Counted from the first letter of the stretch, positions 17,970 through 27,577 are shown. The stretch is DNA of 64,000 nucleotides from Paludibacter sp. UBA6032 (GCA_002427885.1 DIZI01000032.1:9804-73803), one strand, 5' to 3'. The notes: generated by a model not told the origin, from the sequence alone. Program-made: numbers and translations.

Positions 17970-18812
17970 ATGAAAACAAATTATGAAATTCGTTACGCTT
18001 CACATCCTGAAGATGCAAAAAAGTACGAAACAGAACGTTTACGCAAAGAATATTTAGTAGAAAAAATCTTTATAAAAAATGAAGTCAATATGGTTTACAC
18101 TTTATACGACCGCTTGGTTGTTGGTGGAGCCATGCCTGTGGCAGAAGTGCTTACACTTGAAACAATCGATCCGTTAAAATCCGAATACTTTCTTTCACGT
18201 CGTGAATTTGGAACATTTAATGTGGGTGGAGCCGGAAAAATAACGGTCGATGGTGTAATATTCAATTTAGGTTATAAGGAAGCCTTATACCTGGGTGCTG
18301 GTGACCGTAATGTCACTTTTGAAAGTATTGATGCCACAAATCCTGCAAAGTTTTACTTCAATTCAGCTCCAGCACACAAAACGTATCCTGATAGAAAAAT
18401 TACAAAATCAGATGCCATTGTGATGGAATTAGGCTCGTTAGAAGGTTCTAATCATAGGAATATCAATAAAATGTTGGTATCTCAGGTATTGGAAACATGT
18501 CAGTTGCAAATGGGTATGACTGAACTGGAGCCGGGAAGTGTATGGAACACTATGCCGGCGCACACTCACAGTCGACGTATGGAAGCCTATTTCTATTTTG
18601 AAGTTCCCGAAGGACAAGCTGTATGTCACTTTATGGGTGAACCTACTGAAACCCGTCATATTTGGATGAAAGGTGATGAAGCTGCCATCTCGCCCGAATG
18701 GTCCATTCACTCTGCAGCTGCTACCAGTAACTATACTTTTATCTGGGGAATGGCCGGCGAAAACCTGGATTATGGAGATCAGAATTTTTATAAAAATACA
18801 GAATTGAGATAA
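17970..18812 (+). CDS. kduI: 5-dehydro-4-deoxy-D-glucuronate isomerase
   Basis: Isomerises 5-keto-4-deoxyuronate, formed from unsaturated uronic acids after polysaccharide lyase action, to 3-deoxy-D-glycero-2,5-hexodiulosonate. The 280 residues match the family length. The cupin metal ligands are visible as His198 and His200 in PAHTHSRRMEAY, Glu205 and His247 in EWSIHS, a shift of two from the E. coli numbering. It is first in a likely operon kduI-kduD-DUF4861 and lies behind a promoter overlapped by a palindromic operator candidate, so induction by uronates is expected. Confidence 0.97.
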   Translation: MKTNYEIRYASHPEDAKKYETERLRKEYLVEKIFIKNEVNMVYTLYDRLVVGGAMPVAEVLTLETIDPLKSEYFLSRREFGTFNVGGAGKITVDGVIFNLGYKEALYLGAGDRNVTFESIDATNPAKFYFNSAPAHKTYPDRKITKSDAIVMELGSLEGSNHRNINKMLVSQVLETCQLQMGMTELEPGSVWNTMPAHTHSRRMEAYFYFEVPEGQAVCHFMGEPTETRHIWMKGDEAAISPEWSIHSAAATSNYTFIWGMAGENLDYGDQNFYKNTELR

Positions 18813-18922
18813 CAATTAAAATTAAAAATTTTTCAAGTTTTTCAATTCATCTAAGAAACAAAATATATTAATAACACTCCACCTGATTCCCCCATGGAAT
18901 TATGGAGCTAAAAATAAAAAAA

Positions 18923-19702
18923 ATGAACCAATTTGATTTAACAGGGAAAATTGCTCTGGTAACAGGAGCGTCTTACGGAATCGGTTATGCTATTGCTTCG
19001 GGATATGCTAAAGCCGGTGCAACTATCGTGTTTAATGACATCAATCAGGAATTGGTGGATAAGGGAATTGCCGCCTATGCCGCCGAAGGAATGAAGGCAT
19101 TTGGTTATGTTGCCGATGTCACCAATGAGGACCAGATTAATGCAATGGTTGCCAAAATTGAAAAAGAAGTCGGGAGTATTGATATTTTAGTAAATAATGC
19201 CGGCATTATTAAACGTATCCCCATGGTGGAAATGACAGCTGCCGAGTTTCGTCAGGTAATTGATATAGACCTGAACGGACCATTTATTGTTGCAAAAGCC
19301 GTTCTACCAGCTATGATTGCTAAAAAAAGCGGTAAAATCATCAACATTTGTTCCATGATGAGTGAGTTAGGTCGCGAAACTGTTTCGGCTTACGCAGCAG
19401 CCAAAGGTGGTCTGAAAATGTTGACCAAAAATATCGCCTCGGAATATGGTGAATTCAATATTCAATGTAATGGACTGGGACCTGGATATATTGAAACTCC
19501 GCAAACCGCTCCCATTCGTGTTCCGGGTCATCCATTCAACGAATTTATTATTGCTAAAACTCCCGCTGCACGTTGGGGAAAAACCGAAGATTTAGTAGGA
19601 CCAGCCGTTTTCCTTGCTTCCAGCGCATCTGATTTTGTAAACGGGCACGTTTTATATGTTGATGGTGGTATTTTGGCATACATTGGCAAACAACCAAAAT
19701 AA
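18923..19702 (+). CDS. kduD: 2-dehydro-3-deoxy-D-gluconate 5-dehydrogenase
   Basis: Short-chain dehydrogenase that reduces the KduI product to 2-keto-3-deoxygluconate. With the start at the ATG at 18923 (MNQFDLTGKIALVTG) it has 259 residues; an ATG at 18902 would add seven residues that do not resemble the family. The nucleotide-binding TGASYGIG, the NNAG motif, Ser144 and the catalytic Tyr157-x3-Lys161 (SAYAAAKGG) are all present. Position right after kduI settles which SDR this is. The product would next need KdgK and an aldolase, which are not in the window. Confidence 0.95.
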   Translation: MNQFDLTGKIALVTGASYGIGYAIASGYAKAGATIVFNDINQELVDKGIAAYAAEGMKAFGYVADVTNEDQINAMVAKIEKEVGSIDILVNNAGIIKRIPMVEMTAAEFRQVIDIDLNGPFIVAKAVLPAMIAKKSGKIINICSMMSELGRETVSAYAAAKGGLKMLTKNIASEYGEFNIQCNGLGPGYIETPQTAPIRVPGHPFNEFIIAKTPAARWGKTEDLVGPAVFLASSASDFVNGHVLYVDGGILAYIGKQPK

Positions 19703-19733
19703 TTTATAATTCACAATTAATAATTATCTGATC

Positions 19734-20864
19734 ATGAATAAATTCACATTATCATTTTTTGCGTTACTCCTACTCGTTTCATGTAGCTCACCTAAATTGA
19801 CAATCGTTGTTTCAAATTCACTTGGAATTGACCGAAAGAGTGAAATGGTTGAAGTAAAAACGAATACTTTGACGGCAGACTTTCAAACAAAATCGTACAT
19901 TTTGAAAAACGATAAAAATGAAGAAGTAGCCTTTCAATTGATTTATGATGAAAATAAGAAACCGGAAACACTTATATTTCAGGTAGATGTCGATGCAAAT
20001 AAAGAAGTTACTTATACTTTGAGTGAAGGAAAACCTGCTGAGGTAAAGCCAAAAACATTTGCCAGATTTGTACCCGAACGCAAAGATGATTTTGCATGGG
20101 AAAACGATCTGGCTGCTTATCGGATGTACGGACCTGCTTTGGCCAACGAAAACCCCAGTAATGGTGTGGATTTATGGCTGAAATGCACGAATGATTTGAT
20201 TGTAGACAAATTTTACGGTGATGAATTGAACCACGAAATCTCCTATCATGTGGATCATGGTCTGGGACTTGATTGTTATAAAGTAGCACATACCCTGGGT
20301 TGTGGTGGAATTGCACCCTATGCATCCGATTCATTGTGGATAGGAAACCATTACGATAGTTATAAAGTATTGGAAAACGGTCCATTACAATCAGTATTCC
20401 AATTAACTTATGATTCGGTTAAAGTAGGTGATAATTATTACAAGCAAGAGATTACTATTACAACAAATGCAGGTTCAATGCTCAATAAAGGCGTTGTAAA
20501 ATATACCGGTCCTGATCAAAATATGGAATTGGCAACCGGAATATATTTACATGATAAAATTGATAATTTGAAACAAAACATAGAAAATGGCACAAGCGGA
20601 TATGCCGAGAATGCCGTTTCGGATGCAGGTGTTCCTGCCGGTCGCAATTATATTGGAGTATTTATTCCTGAAAAAGTAAATAATGTACGCACGAAAGATG
20701 ATCATGCATTAATGTTAAGCTCATACAAAGTGGGTGATACCTTTACTTACTATTTTGGTGGTGGCTGGAATAAATGGGGTTATCCTACAGATGATGACTG
20801 GTTCAAAGCGTTGGATCACTTCAGCGAGATCGCTAAAAATCCGTTGAAAATTACTATAAAATAA
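19734..20864 (+). CDS. DUF4861-like lipoprotein linked to uronate catabolism
   Basis: A 376-residue protein with a lipoprotein signal (LLLVSCSS, Cys17 the probable lipid site), so it is exported. The sequence contains ENDLAAYRMYGPAL, DLWLKCTNDLIVDKFY and YHVDHGLGLDCYKVAHTLGCGG, which I recognise as DUF4861, a family encoded near pectin- and other uronate-degradation genes in Bacteroidota. Its biochemical role is not established as far as I know; the sugar-processing context suggests an enzyme or binding protein acting on unsaturated uronate oligosaccharides. It lies 31 bases after kduD and is followed by a strong terminator, marking the end of the operon. Confidence 0.75.
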   Translation: MNKFTLSFFALLLLVSCSSPKLTIVVSNSLGIDRKSEMVEVKTNTLTADFQTKSYILKNDKNEEVAFQLIYDENKKPETLIFQVDVDANKEVTYTLSEGKPAEVKPKTFARFVPERKDDFAWENDLAAYRMYGPALANENPSNGVDLWLKCTNDLIVDKFYGDELNHEISYHVDHGLGLDCYKVAHTLGCGGIAPYASDSLWIGNHYDSYKVLENGPLQSVFQLTYDSVKVGDNYYKQEITITTNAGSMLNKGVVKYTGPDQNMELATGIYLHDKIDNLKQNIENGTSGYAENAVSDAGVPAGRNYIGVFIPEKVNNVRTKDDHALMLSSYKVGDTFTYYFGGGWNKWGYPTDDDWFKALDHFSEIAKNPLKITIK

Positions 20865-20882
20865 ATAACAGAATAATAATTC

Positions 20883-20918
20883 AAATCCCCGTTTCCAAAT
20901 GGAAACGGGGATTTATTT
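20883..20918 (+). terminator. Terminator of the kdu operon
   Basis: A 14-bp perfect stem (AAATCCCCGTTTCC / GGAAACGGGGATTT) with loop AAAT, followed by a T-rich tract. It lies 18 bases past the DUF4861 gene. Confidence 0.92.
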
Positions 20919-20947
20919 TAGCTATTCACTGAAAATGCTTATTTTTG
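20917..20947 (+). promoter_or_regulatory. Promoter of tsaB
   Basis: TTTA (20917-20920), 19 bases, then TATTTTTG (20940-20947). The upstream element sits on the tail of the preceding terminator. The leader to tsaB is about 90 nt. Confidence 0.6.
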
Positions 20948-21040
20948 CGCCACTTTAATATCTGATTATTGTTGAATATCATTCACTCAATTCTGAATCC
21001 GGATAATTCAATTGTAAATTCTTAAATTGTAAATTCAAAT

Positions 21041-21727
21041 ATGCTCATACTTCATATAGAAACCTCTACCAATGTTTGTTCCATAGCGTTAAGCGAGAAT
21101 GGAACCTGTCTTTTTTCCAAATCGAATGCAGATGGCATGAATCACGCAGCATTGTTGAGTGTATTTATTGCCGAAGCAATGGAACTTTTAAAGACTACTT
21201 CCAAAAAATTAGATGCTGTAGCTGTAAGCAGCGGACCCGGATCATATACAGGTTTGCGAATCGGAGCTTCTACCGCTAAAGGATTGTGTTACGGGCTGGA
21301 TATTCCATTAATAGCAGTAAGTACGCTTAAGGTACTGACAACTCAGGCGCTGAGCGCTGTTGACCGTACTGAAAACGTTTTGTTTTGCCCCATGATAGAT
21401 GCGCGACGGATGGAAGTCTATGCTGCATTTTACAATGCCAAAGGCGAAATTATACGCGAAATAGCTGCAGATATTATCAATGCCGGTTCGTATGCTGAAA
21501 TACTGGATAAACACGTTGTATATTTCTTTGGAAATGGTGCTGAAAAATGCAAAACGACTCTCACCCACCCGAATGCACGTTTTATTGAGTATCTTGTTCC
21601 CTTAGCAGAAAATATGATTCCCCTGGCTGAAAAAGCGTACGCTGAAAAGAAATTTGAAGATGTGGCTTATTTTGAGCCATTTTATCTGAAAGAGTTCTAT
21701 ACTACAGCAACAAAGCTGAAAGAATAA
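21041..21727 (+). CDS. tsaB: tRNA threonylcarbamoyladenosine biosynthesis protein TsaB
   Basis: Partner of TsaD and TsaE in making the t6A modification of ANN-decoding tRNAs. The 228 residues show the ASKHA-like start ILHIETSTNVCSIALS and the family signature SSGPGSYTGLRIGASTAKGL. It ends 30 bases before the convergent GT-C membrane protein gene and has its own promoter. Essential or near-essential in most bacteria; nothing unusual is seen. Confidence 0.95.
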   Translation: MLILHIETSTNVCSIALSENGTCLFSKSNADGMNHAALLSVFIAEAMELLKTTSKKLDAVAVSSGPGSYTGLRIGASTAKGLCYGLDIPLIAVSTLKVLTTQALSAVDRTENVLFCPMIDARRMEVYAAFYNAKGEIIREIAADIINAGSYAEILDKHVVYFFGNGAEKCKTTLTHPNARFIEYLVPLAENMIPLAEKAYAEKKFEDVAYFEPFYLKEFYTTATKLKE

Positions 21728-21756
21728 TCAATTCATTGTGATTTTCAAGTTATATT

Positions 21757-23262
21757 TTAATTCTTCAGAATAAAAATTGCTCCATCAGAAAATGATTTGA
21801 TTCTTTTCATTCTCTTATAATTTCTGATTTCTTTCAGATTTAGCAAATCAGGGTTATAGTCCAGATTGAACCAAATAAGCAAACTATTTTCGGTTCGCTT
21901 AAATTCATCCACATCATTCTTGTAAACCCGTTCGGGAAGAGTAGTTACCGAATGCCCGGTCAGAAAATAAACAGCCTGACAGTGATTCGAATAAATAATT
22001 GAATCATCTTCAAATAGTTCTTTGTGCTTTTGTATATAATTCACTAATTGTGATTTTTTCCAGGTATCTTCATTGTAACCGGGAATACCGGTTTCGTTCA
22101 TATAAGATAGATTATCTTGATTAATAGCAAAATAACTACCAATAAGAACTGTAGCAATCCCAACAAAAAAGGCCAGGAATACCCATTTTAATCTTCGATG
22201 TGGCATTTGATTTTTCCACTTTGGTATCTGACAGGTAGATATCCATAAAAGTGGAAGAAATGCCGGTGCAAGTAAACGGTTATTAATCGTTTCGTAGCGC
22301 GAAAAAGTTGAAGACAAGACGATGAACAAAACATATACTATAAAAAAAGATACAGCAATATTTTCATAGGTATAGTAAGATTTCCAATGATTTATATTTC
22401 GAATAAAAAATATCAGAAATAACAACATAATAATAACTGCGAATACCTGAATGAAAAACTTATCCAATATTGGCAATCTCAGCCAGTCAGATAGAACACT
22501 GCTGTAATATCCGATATTTTGAGAAAGGGATGTTATGCTCTCCTGACGCATACCGGTGGCCAATCCATTTTCAAGAATATTACGAATCAGATTCAGGATT
22601 ACAATCGAAATACCTACAGCTCCGAACAGTAAAATATGAGTGATTTTTTTGATCCATTTTAAATTCTTATCAAAAAAAATCAGCAGGACTCCTGAACTGA
22701 CTAAAGTTATCCCTGCATAGCGGGTGTCAAATGCTATAGCAGCCACTGTTGCGGCCAAAACCAGGGATAAAGTATTGTGTTTAAGTAAATACCGGTGAAA
22801 TAAAAGGAAGAAAACAAGTATCAGGATTATGAATAGTGTTTCGGACCAAAGCATGCTGTATATTTCAATAAGCGATGGGCTAATGCTAATGATGATCAAT
22901 AATATTCGTTTATACCACTTTGTTTTGTATTTAAAATGTTCAATGATTGTACCGCTTAGAAATATCAGGATAGCAAACATCAACGCGTTCAGGAACGGAG
23001 CTACAAGAATTATATCATGTTGTGTCACAATCATGACCAATCCCAGAAATAAAGGATAGAAAAGGGGAAAGGCGACCAAAGGAGCTCCGGAAAATTCAGT
23101 GAGTCCGTTTCCTGAAATTAAATTCCGGGCGGCACTTGTGTAGGCTATCGAATCGGGAGAAATACCGATTCCTCCATAACGGGTAAACAGTATGATAATG
23201 AAAAAACCAACTGCTGATGCTAAAAGAGAATCAATATTTTTTTTAAAATAATCGGATAACAT
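21757..23262 (-). CDS. Multi-spanning GT-C-type glycosyltransferase-like membrane protein
   Basis: A 501-residue protein with about ten to eleven hydrophobic spans and a soluble C-terminal stretch. The N-terminal loop after the first span reads GIGISPDSIAYTSAARNLISGNGL, the Asp-containing pattern of GT-C glycosyltransferases that use polyprenyl-phosphate sugars (PMT/ArnT-like). The C-terminal part contains YSNHCQAVYFLTGH and ends near FSDGAIFILKN. Donor and acceptor are unknown. It follows the beta-CASP nuclease gene by 83 bases on the same strand and may share its transcript. Confidence 0.7.
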   Translation of the reverse strand: MLSDYFKKNIDSLLASAVGFFIIILFTRYGGIGISPDSIAYTSAARNLISGNGLTEFSGAPLVAFPLFYPLFLGLVMIVTQHDIILVAPFLNALMFAILIFLSGTIIEHFKYKTKWYKRILLIIISISPSLIEIYSMLWSETLFIILILVFFLLFHRYLLKHNTLSLVLAATVAAIAFDTRYAGITLVSSGVLLIFFDKNLKWIKKITHILLFGAVGISIVILNLIRNILENGLATGMRQESITSLSQNIGYYSSVLSDWLRLPILDKFFIQVFAVIIMLLFLIFFIRNINHWKSYYTYENIAVSFFIVYVLFIVLSSTFSRYETINNRLLAPAFLPLLWISTCQIPKWKNQMPHRRLKWVFLAFFVGIATVLIGSYFAINQDNLSYMNETGIPGYNEDTWKKSQLVNYIQKHKELFEDDSIIYSNHCQAVYFLTGHSVTTLPERVYKNDVDEFKRTENSLLIWFNLDYNPDLLNLKEIRNYKRMKRIKSFSDGAIFILKN

Positions 23263-23345
23263 TTTGTCTTTGAAAGAGAAATAACTATTATTTTTAAGTT
23301 TTAATTTCCGAAATACAATAAATAAGAATATACAAATTATTTCCG

Positions 23346-24749
23346 TTACAATTCAAATTCATCACCCACTGCCGGAATTTCAATATCATGAAAGCCTTCT
23401 TTCTTTAATTCTTCAGCAAAAAACTGCTGAACATCATATTCTCCATGCACAAGAAAAGTTTTCTTTATTTGCGAACGATTCTGACAACTTAGAAAAGATA
23501 TCATTTCGGTGTAATCAGCATGACCGGAAAAAGCCTCAATCTTTGCTATTCGGGCTCTGATTGCATGTTGAATTCCAAATATTGAAATTTCACGCAACCC
23601 CGGTTCCTGTATACGGGCTCCCAGAGAAGTTGGAGTACAATATCCGACAATAAGAATTGTGTTTCTTGCATCCGACACATTATTCGCCAGATGATGTTTA
23701 ATACGACCGGCTTCCATCATTCCCGATGAAGAAATGATTATGCAGGGTTTTTCATAACTATTCAGGGCTTTGGATTCTTCCAGTTTTTTGATATAATGTA
23801 AAGAGTTAAATCCAAAAGGATCCTTATCATATTTCAACATGTCTTTTACATCATCGTTCATACCATCGGTATGCATACGGAAAATTTCTGTCGCATTCAC
23901 AGAGAGCGGGCTATCGACAAATACATCAATTCGTGGTAATCTTCTTTGATTGAACAAATCATTGAGAACATATACTATTTCCTGCGTTCGTCCGATGGCA
24001 AAAGAAGGAATAATCAGCTTTCCTTTATTGACAACACAGGTTTCCACCACTATTTTCAATAAATCTTCTTCTATTTCCTTATCAGCAGGATGTAATCGGT
24101 TTCCATAAGTTGATTCGGTAATCAGATAATCACATTGGGGAAAAGCAGTGGGTAAATGCAAAATACGGTTATGCGGGCGACCAATATCACCGGTAAATGC
24201 CAGATGTACTTTTTCGCCATTCTCTATTAATTCCAGATTTACCACGGCACTGCCCAACATATGCCCCGAATTGCTAAACTTCACATTTATTTTGTCGTTA
24301 ATATAAAAACGGCGGTCAAATTCCACGGCGATAAATAATTTCATGCAAGCCTCAGCGTCATCCATACTATAAAGCGGATCAACAGGATATAAATTCTGCT
24401 TAGCCCGTTTCTTGTTGAACCATTGTACGTCCAATTCCTGAATATGTGCACTATCGGCCAACATAATAGAACAAAGATCACGGGTAGCACTGGTACAAAC
24501 TACCGAACCACGAAAACCGCCTTTGTACAAATAGGGAATCAAACCCGAATGATCGATATGTGCATGAGAGAGAATCAGATAATCGATGGTGGCAGGGTCA
24601 AAGCCCAGATTACGGTTCATACTATCCGTTTCCAGTCCTTTTCCCTGAAACATACCGCAATCAAGCAAAATCCGTTTTCCTTCGTTCGTTGTGATCAGGT
24701 GTTTGCTGCCGGTTACTTCGCGGGCTGCACCAATAAATTTGATTTTCAT
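23346..24749 (-). CDS. MBL-fold beta-CASP ribonuclease (CPSF73/Ysh1-like)
   Basis: A 467-residue metallo-beta-lactamase nuclease. The zinc motif SHAHIDHSG gives His62, His64, Asp66 and His67; a further metal His lies in SNSGHMLGSA and an Asp in FTGDIGRP. The beta-CASP domain (STYGNRLH, then IPSFAIGRTQE) and the C-terminal RMMBL part with FSGHADYTE and FLVHGE complete the family pattern. Members cleave RNA endonucleolytically and some act as 5' exonucleases. It lies 81 bases after the DbpA-like helicase gene on the same strand, which suggests a joint role in RNA processing (inference). Confidence 0.9.
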   Translation of the reverse strand: MKIKFIGAAREVTGSKHLITTNEGKRILLDCGMFQGKGLETDSMNRNLGFDPATIDYLILSHAHIDHSGLIPYLYKGGFRGSVVCTSATRDLCSIMLADSAHIQELDVQWFNKKRAKQNLYPVDPLYSMDDAEACMKLFIAVEFDRRFYINDKINVKFSNSGHMLGSAVVNLELIENGEKVHLAFTGDIGRPHNRILHLPTAFPQCDYLITESTYGNRLHPADKEIEEDLLKIVVETCVVNKGKLIIPSFAIGRTQEIVYVLNDLFNQRRLPRIDVFVDSPLSVNATEIFRMHTDGMNDDVKDMLKYDKDPFGFNSLHYIKKLEESKALNSYEKPCIIISSSGMMEAGRIKHHLANNVSDARNTILIVGYCTPTSLGARIQEPGLREISIFGIQHAIRARIAKIEAFSGHADYTEMISFLSCQNRSQIKKTFLVHGEYDVQQFFAEELKKEGFHDIEIPAVGDEFEL

Positions 24750-24830
24750 ATGCTGTATTATTTTAAGTTTTTATATCTACTAACTATGAACAGGATAAAA
24801 AACAACTATTATTATCGTAGAAGATAAATA

Positions 24831-26156
24831 TCATTCCGCTAATTCTATTCGCATCTTCATATTCTTTATTTTTTCTTTCTCCACCAATCGAAGTACTTCC
24901 TTTACTTTATTTACTTTAATGGCAACGAATGAATAATACTCTTTCACCTCCACCATACCCAGTTCATCTTTGGCTAATTGCCCTTTTTTAAACATGAAGC
25001 CGACAATATCCATTTTGCTAAGTTTATCTTTTTTCCCTTTACCAATATAGAGTGTTGCCCAATCGGGTTTGGGAGGCATAGAGCTTAAGGCAGGTAAAAG
25101 TAATGGCGAAGGCAAAGAAGTAATAAATGACGGCAATTCTTCTTTCTCTGTCAGCAATACATAAGCCGAACCCTCTGCTTCCATACGGGATGTACGACCG
25201 TTACGGTGTATAAATTCATCGGCTCTGACAGGTGCATCAAAGTGAATAATATTTTTTATTTCAGGAATATCCAAACCACGCGAAGCCAGATCGGTAGAAA
25301 TAAAAGCGGTGCAACTTCCATTCCGAAATTTTGAAAGCGCCCGTTCCCTGTCCGGTTGTTCCAGTTTTCCATGAAAAAATTCGTTTGCTACATTGCGTGT
25401 TCGCAGGTACGCACTGACTTTTTCAACCGTTTCGCGTTGATTACAAAAGATCAAAGTTGAATCATTGCCCAAATAACAAAGTAATTGATAGAGCAAATCC
25501 ATCTTATCGTTGTTATTCCCTTTTACTGAAAAGATTTTCAATCCTTTCAGTACATTGTCCTTTTCAGTAAAATCAAGTTTCACCGGATTTTGAATGCCTG
25601 TAAAAGCAGGTATTGAAACTGCATCGGTTGCCGAAGTAAGAATTCGTATTTTGATTGACGGAATATGACTGATAATCGCTTCCATTTGTTCTGTGAAACC
25701 CATTTCGAGCGATTTGTCGAATTCATCAAGAACCAGAGTTTTAATATCGGTTAGTTCAAAATTTCCACGTTCAATATGATCCTGTAATCGACCGGGTGTA
25801 CCAATCAGTAAAGCCGGAGGAATCGCCAGATCACGTTTTTCGCCGTTGGATGGCCGTCCGCCAAAGCAGGTATTTACTTTGAAACCCGTACCCATGCTAC
25901 GCCAGACTTGTTCTATCTGTTGTGCCAGTTCGCGCGAAGGAGCCAATATTAAAGCCTGAACATTTTTAATCTGAGGATCCAGACTCATTAAAACCGGCAA
26001 CAGATATGCCAGTGTTTTACCAGAACCGGTGGGTGACAAAAGAATCATATCTTTGGACTTTTCGTTTGCCTCAAGCGTTGCTAATTGCATTGCATTAAGG
26101 GCTTCGATGCCCATGTTTTTCAGTATATTATCGATCAATGTTGAATTGTTTTGCAT
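24831..26156 (-). CDS. DEAD-box RNA helicase with DbpA-type RNA-binding domain (motif II DEFD)
   Basis: A 441-residue ATP-dependent RNA helicase. Motif I is SPTGSGKT, motif III SAT, and motif VI HRNGRTSR. Motif II reads LDEFD rather than DEAD. The C-terminal 75 residues (from DWATLYIGKGKKDKLSK) match the DbpA RNA-binding domain, which in E. coli binds 23S rRNA hairpin 92, so a role in 50S ribosome assembly is likely. A -7 element, TATCTTTG, stands only four bases before the ATG. It heads a possible operon with the beta-CASP nuclease and the GT-C protein. Confidence 0.9.
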   Translation of the reverse strand: MQNNSTLIDNILKNMGIEALNAMQLATLEANEKSKDMILLSPTGSGKTLAYLLPVLMSLDPQIKNVQALILAPSRELAQQIEQVWRSMGTGFKVNTCFGGRPSNGEKRDLAIPPALLIGTPGRLQDHIERGNFELTDIKTLVLDEFDKSLEMGFTEQMEAIISHIPSIKIRILTSATDAVSIPAFTGIQNPVKLDFTEKDNVLKGLKIFSVKGNNNDKMDLLYQLLCYLGNDSTLIFCNQRETVEKVSAYLRTRNVANEFFHGKLEQPDRERALSKFRNGSCTAFISTDLASRGLDIPEIKNIIHFDAPVRADEFIHRNGRTSRMEAEGSAYVLLTEKEELPSFITSLPSPLLLPALSSMPPKPDWATLYIGKGKKDKLSKMDIVGFMFKKGQLAKDELGMVEVKEYYSFVAIKVNKVKEVLRLVEKEKIKNMKMRIELAE

Positions 26157-26160
26157 GTTA

Positions 26161-26168
26161 CAAAGATA
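26161..26168 (-). promoter_or_regulatory. -7 element almost touching the helicase ATG
   Basis: The minus strand reads TATCTTTG, then TAAC, then ATG. A TTTG-like CAAA (plus) occurs at 26191-26194, 22 bases away, slightly long. If used, the transcript would be leaderless or nearly so. Confidence 0.45.
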
Positions 26169-26219
26169 ATGGAAAAAAGATTCCTTTCCCCAAAAATATG
26201 TTTATTATTTACATTGAAT

Positions 26220-26252
26220 AAAAAAACCGAACTGTAACAGTCCGGTTTTTTT
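26220..26252 (-). terminator. Terminator of the yceD-rpmF-fabH operon
   Basis: A 14-bp stem with one mismatch (AAAAAACCGAACTG / CAGTCCGGTTTTTT) and loop TAA, with T-runs in both directions. It lies about 40 bases past fabH. Confidence 0.88.
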
Positions 26253-26289
26253 ATAATTTGTACAATCTCTTAATTAAAATCAGTAAAAA

Positions 26290-27279
26290 TCAATATCCCC
26301 ATTTCAAGTATATGGCTCCCCAGGTAAATCCGGCTCCAAAAGCTGTAAGAATGATATTATCTCCCTTTTTGAATTTCTTCTCCCATTCCCAGATACAAAG
26401 AGGTATTGTAGCGGCCGAAGTATTACCAAAACGTTCAATATTGATTGTAACCTTTTCATAATCAATACCAGTACGTTGTACAACGGCATCAATAATACGC
26501 AAGTTTGCCTGATGAGGGATAAGCCATGAAATATCTTCACTTTTCAAACTGTTTTTTTCCATGATATCGGCCGAAACTCCCGCCATATTCGTAACAGCAT
26601 GTTTGTAAACATTAGCTCCTTCCTGATATGTATACTGTTCACGATTATCCAGAGTTTCATGAGTAACTGGAATTGCCGATCCTCCGGCTTTAATATGGAG
26701 GTGTTTCATTCCAACTCCATCAGTAAAAATGAGTGAATCTATCACTCCAACTTCTTCAGTAGTAGGTTCCACTAAAACTACAGCTGCCCCATCTCCAAAT
26801 AATGGTGCGGTTGTGCGGTCCGTGTAATCGGTAATCGCAGACATTTTATCTGCTCCGATAACCAGTACTTTTTTATAACGGCCCGATTCAATAAAACCCA
26901 CAGCAGTTGAGAGAGAAACAATAAATCCTGAACAAGCGGCCTGTATATCGAAAGCCAGGGAGTTTTTAATTCCTGCCTTTTCGGCTGCCATAGAAGCACA
27001 TGAAGGGTAAATATGATCGGGAGTGGTAGTACCACAAATGACTAAATCTATTTCTTCAGGTTTTGTTCCGGTCTTTGCAAACAAATCCAGAATTGCTTTA
27101 GCAGCCATGTAGGAAGTTCCTGCATGTTTCTTTTTCAGGATGCGACGCTCTTTAATACCTACACGTGTGGTAATCCACTCGTCGTTGGTATCCATCATTT
27201 TACTTAGTTCATGGTTATCCAATATGTAATCAGGTACATACCCTCCTACACCCGTGATAACTGCGTGAATTTTAGACAT
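26290..27279 (-). CDS. fabH: 3-oxoacyl-[acyl-carrier-protein] synthase III
   Basis: Starts fatty-acid synthesis by condensing an acyl-CoA primer with malonyl-ACP. The 329 residues carry the full catalytic triad: Cys116 in DIQAACSGF, His256 in IPHQAN and Asn286 in FGNTSAA. It is the last gene of the yceD-rpmF-fabH set, 99 bases after rpmF, and is followed by a terminator. plsX, which often sits between rpmF and fabH in other bacteria, is absent. Many Bacteroidota carry two FabH proteins; whether this one prefers branched primers cannot be told here. Confidence 0.96.
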   Translation of the reverse strand: MSKIHAVITGVGGYVPDYILDNHELSKMMDTNDEWITTRVGIKERRILKKKHAGTSYMAAKAILDLFAKTGTKPEEIDLVICGTTTPDHIYPSCASMAAEKAGIKNSLAFDIQAACSGFIVSLSTAVGFIESGRYKKVLVIGADKMSAITDYTDRTTAPLFGDGAAVVLVEPTTEEVGVIDSLIFTDGVGMKHLHIKAGGSAIPVTHETLDNREQYTYQEGANVYKHAVTNMAGVSADIMEKNSLKSEDISWLIPHQANLRIIDAVVQRTGIDYEKVTINIERFGNTSAATIPLCIWEWEKKFKKGDNIILTAFGAGFTWGAIYLKWGY

Positions 27280-27378
27280 AAATTTTAAAATATTAGGTAC
27301 TTAAAAATTGAGCCCGGAAGCTTATATGCTTAGGGCTCAAGAATTTTACAATAAGTTGAATAGGAAAAACTATTCATA

Positions 27379-27564
27379 TTAAACAGTAGCCATTTTTTCA
27401 ATAGCTAATTTACCTCTATAATAGCCACATTCACCACATACAGTATGATAGATATGAGCTGCTCCACAATTCGAGCAAATTGCTAACGTTGGGGCTTCAG
27501 CTTTATAATGTGTTCTTCTTTTTCTTGCTCTTTGTTTCGAAATTTTTCTCTTGGGATGTGCCAT
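27379..27564 (-). CDS. rpmF: 50S ribosomal protein L32
   Basis: A 61-residue ribosomal protein with the family start MAHPKRKISKQRARKRR and a zinc ribbon of four cysteines (CSNCG ... CGECG), meaning the zinc-containing form of L32. It starts 13 bases after the stop of the yceD-like gene. The yceD-rpmF pairing is widely conserved. Confidence 0.97.
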   Translation of the reverse strand: MAHPKRKISKQRARKRRTHYKAEAPTLAICSNCGAAHIYHTVCGECGYYRGKLAIEKMATV

Positions 27565-27577
27565 CTTAGTTGTTTAT

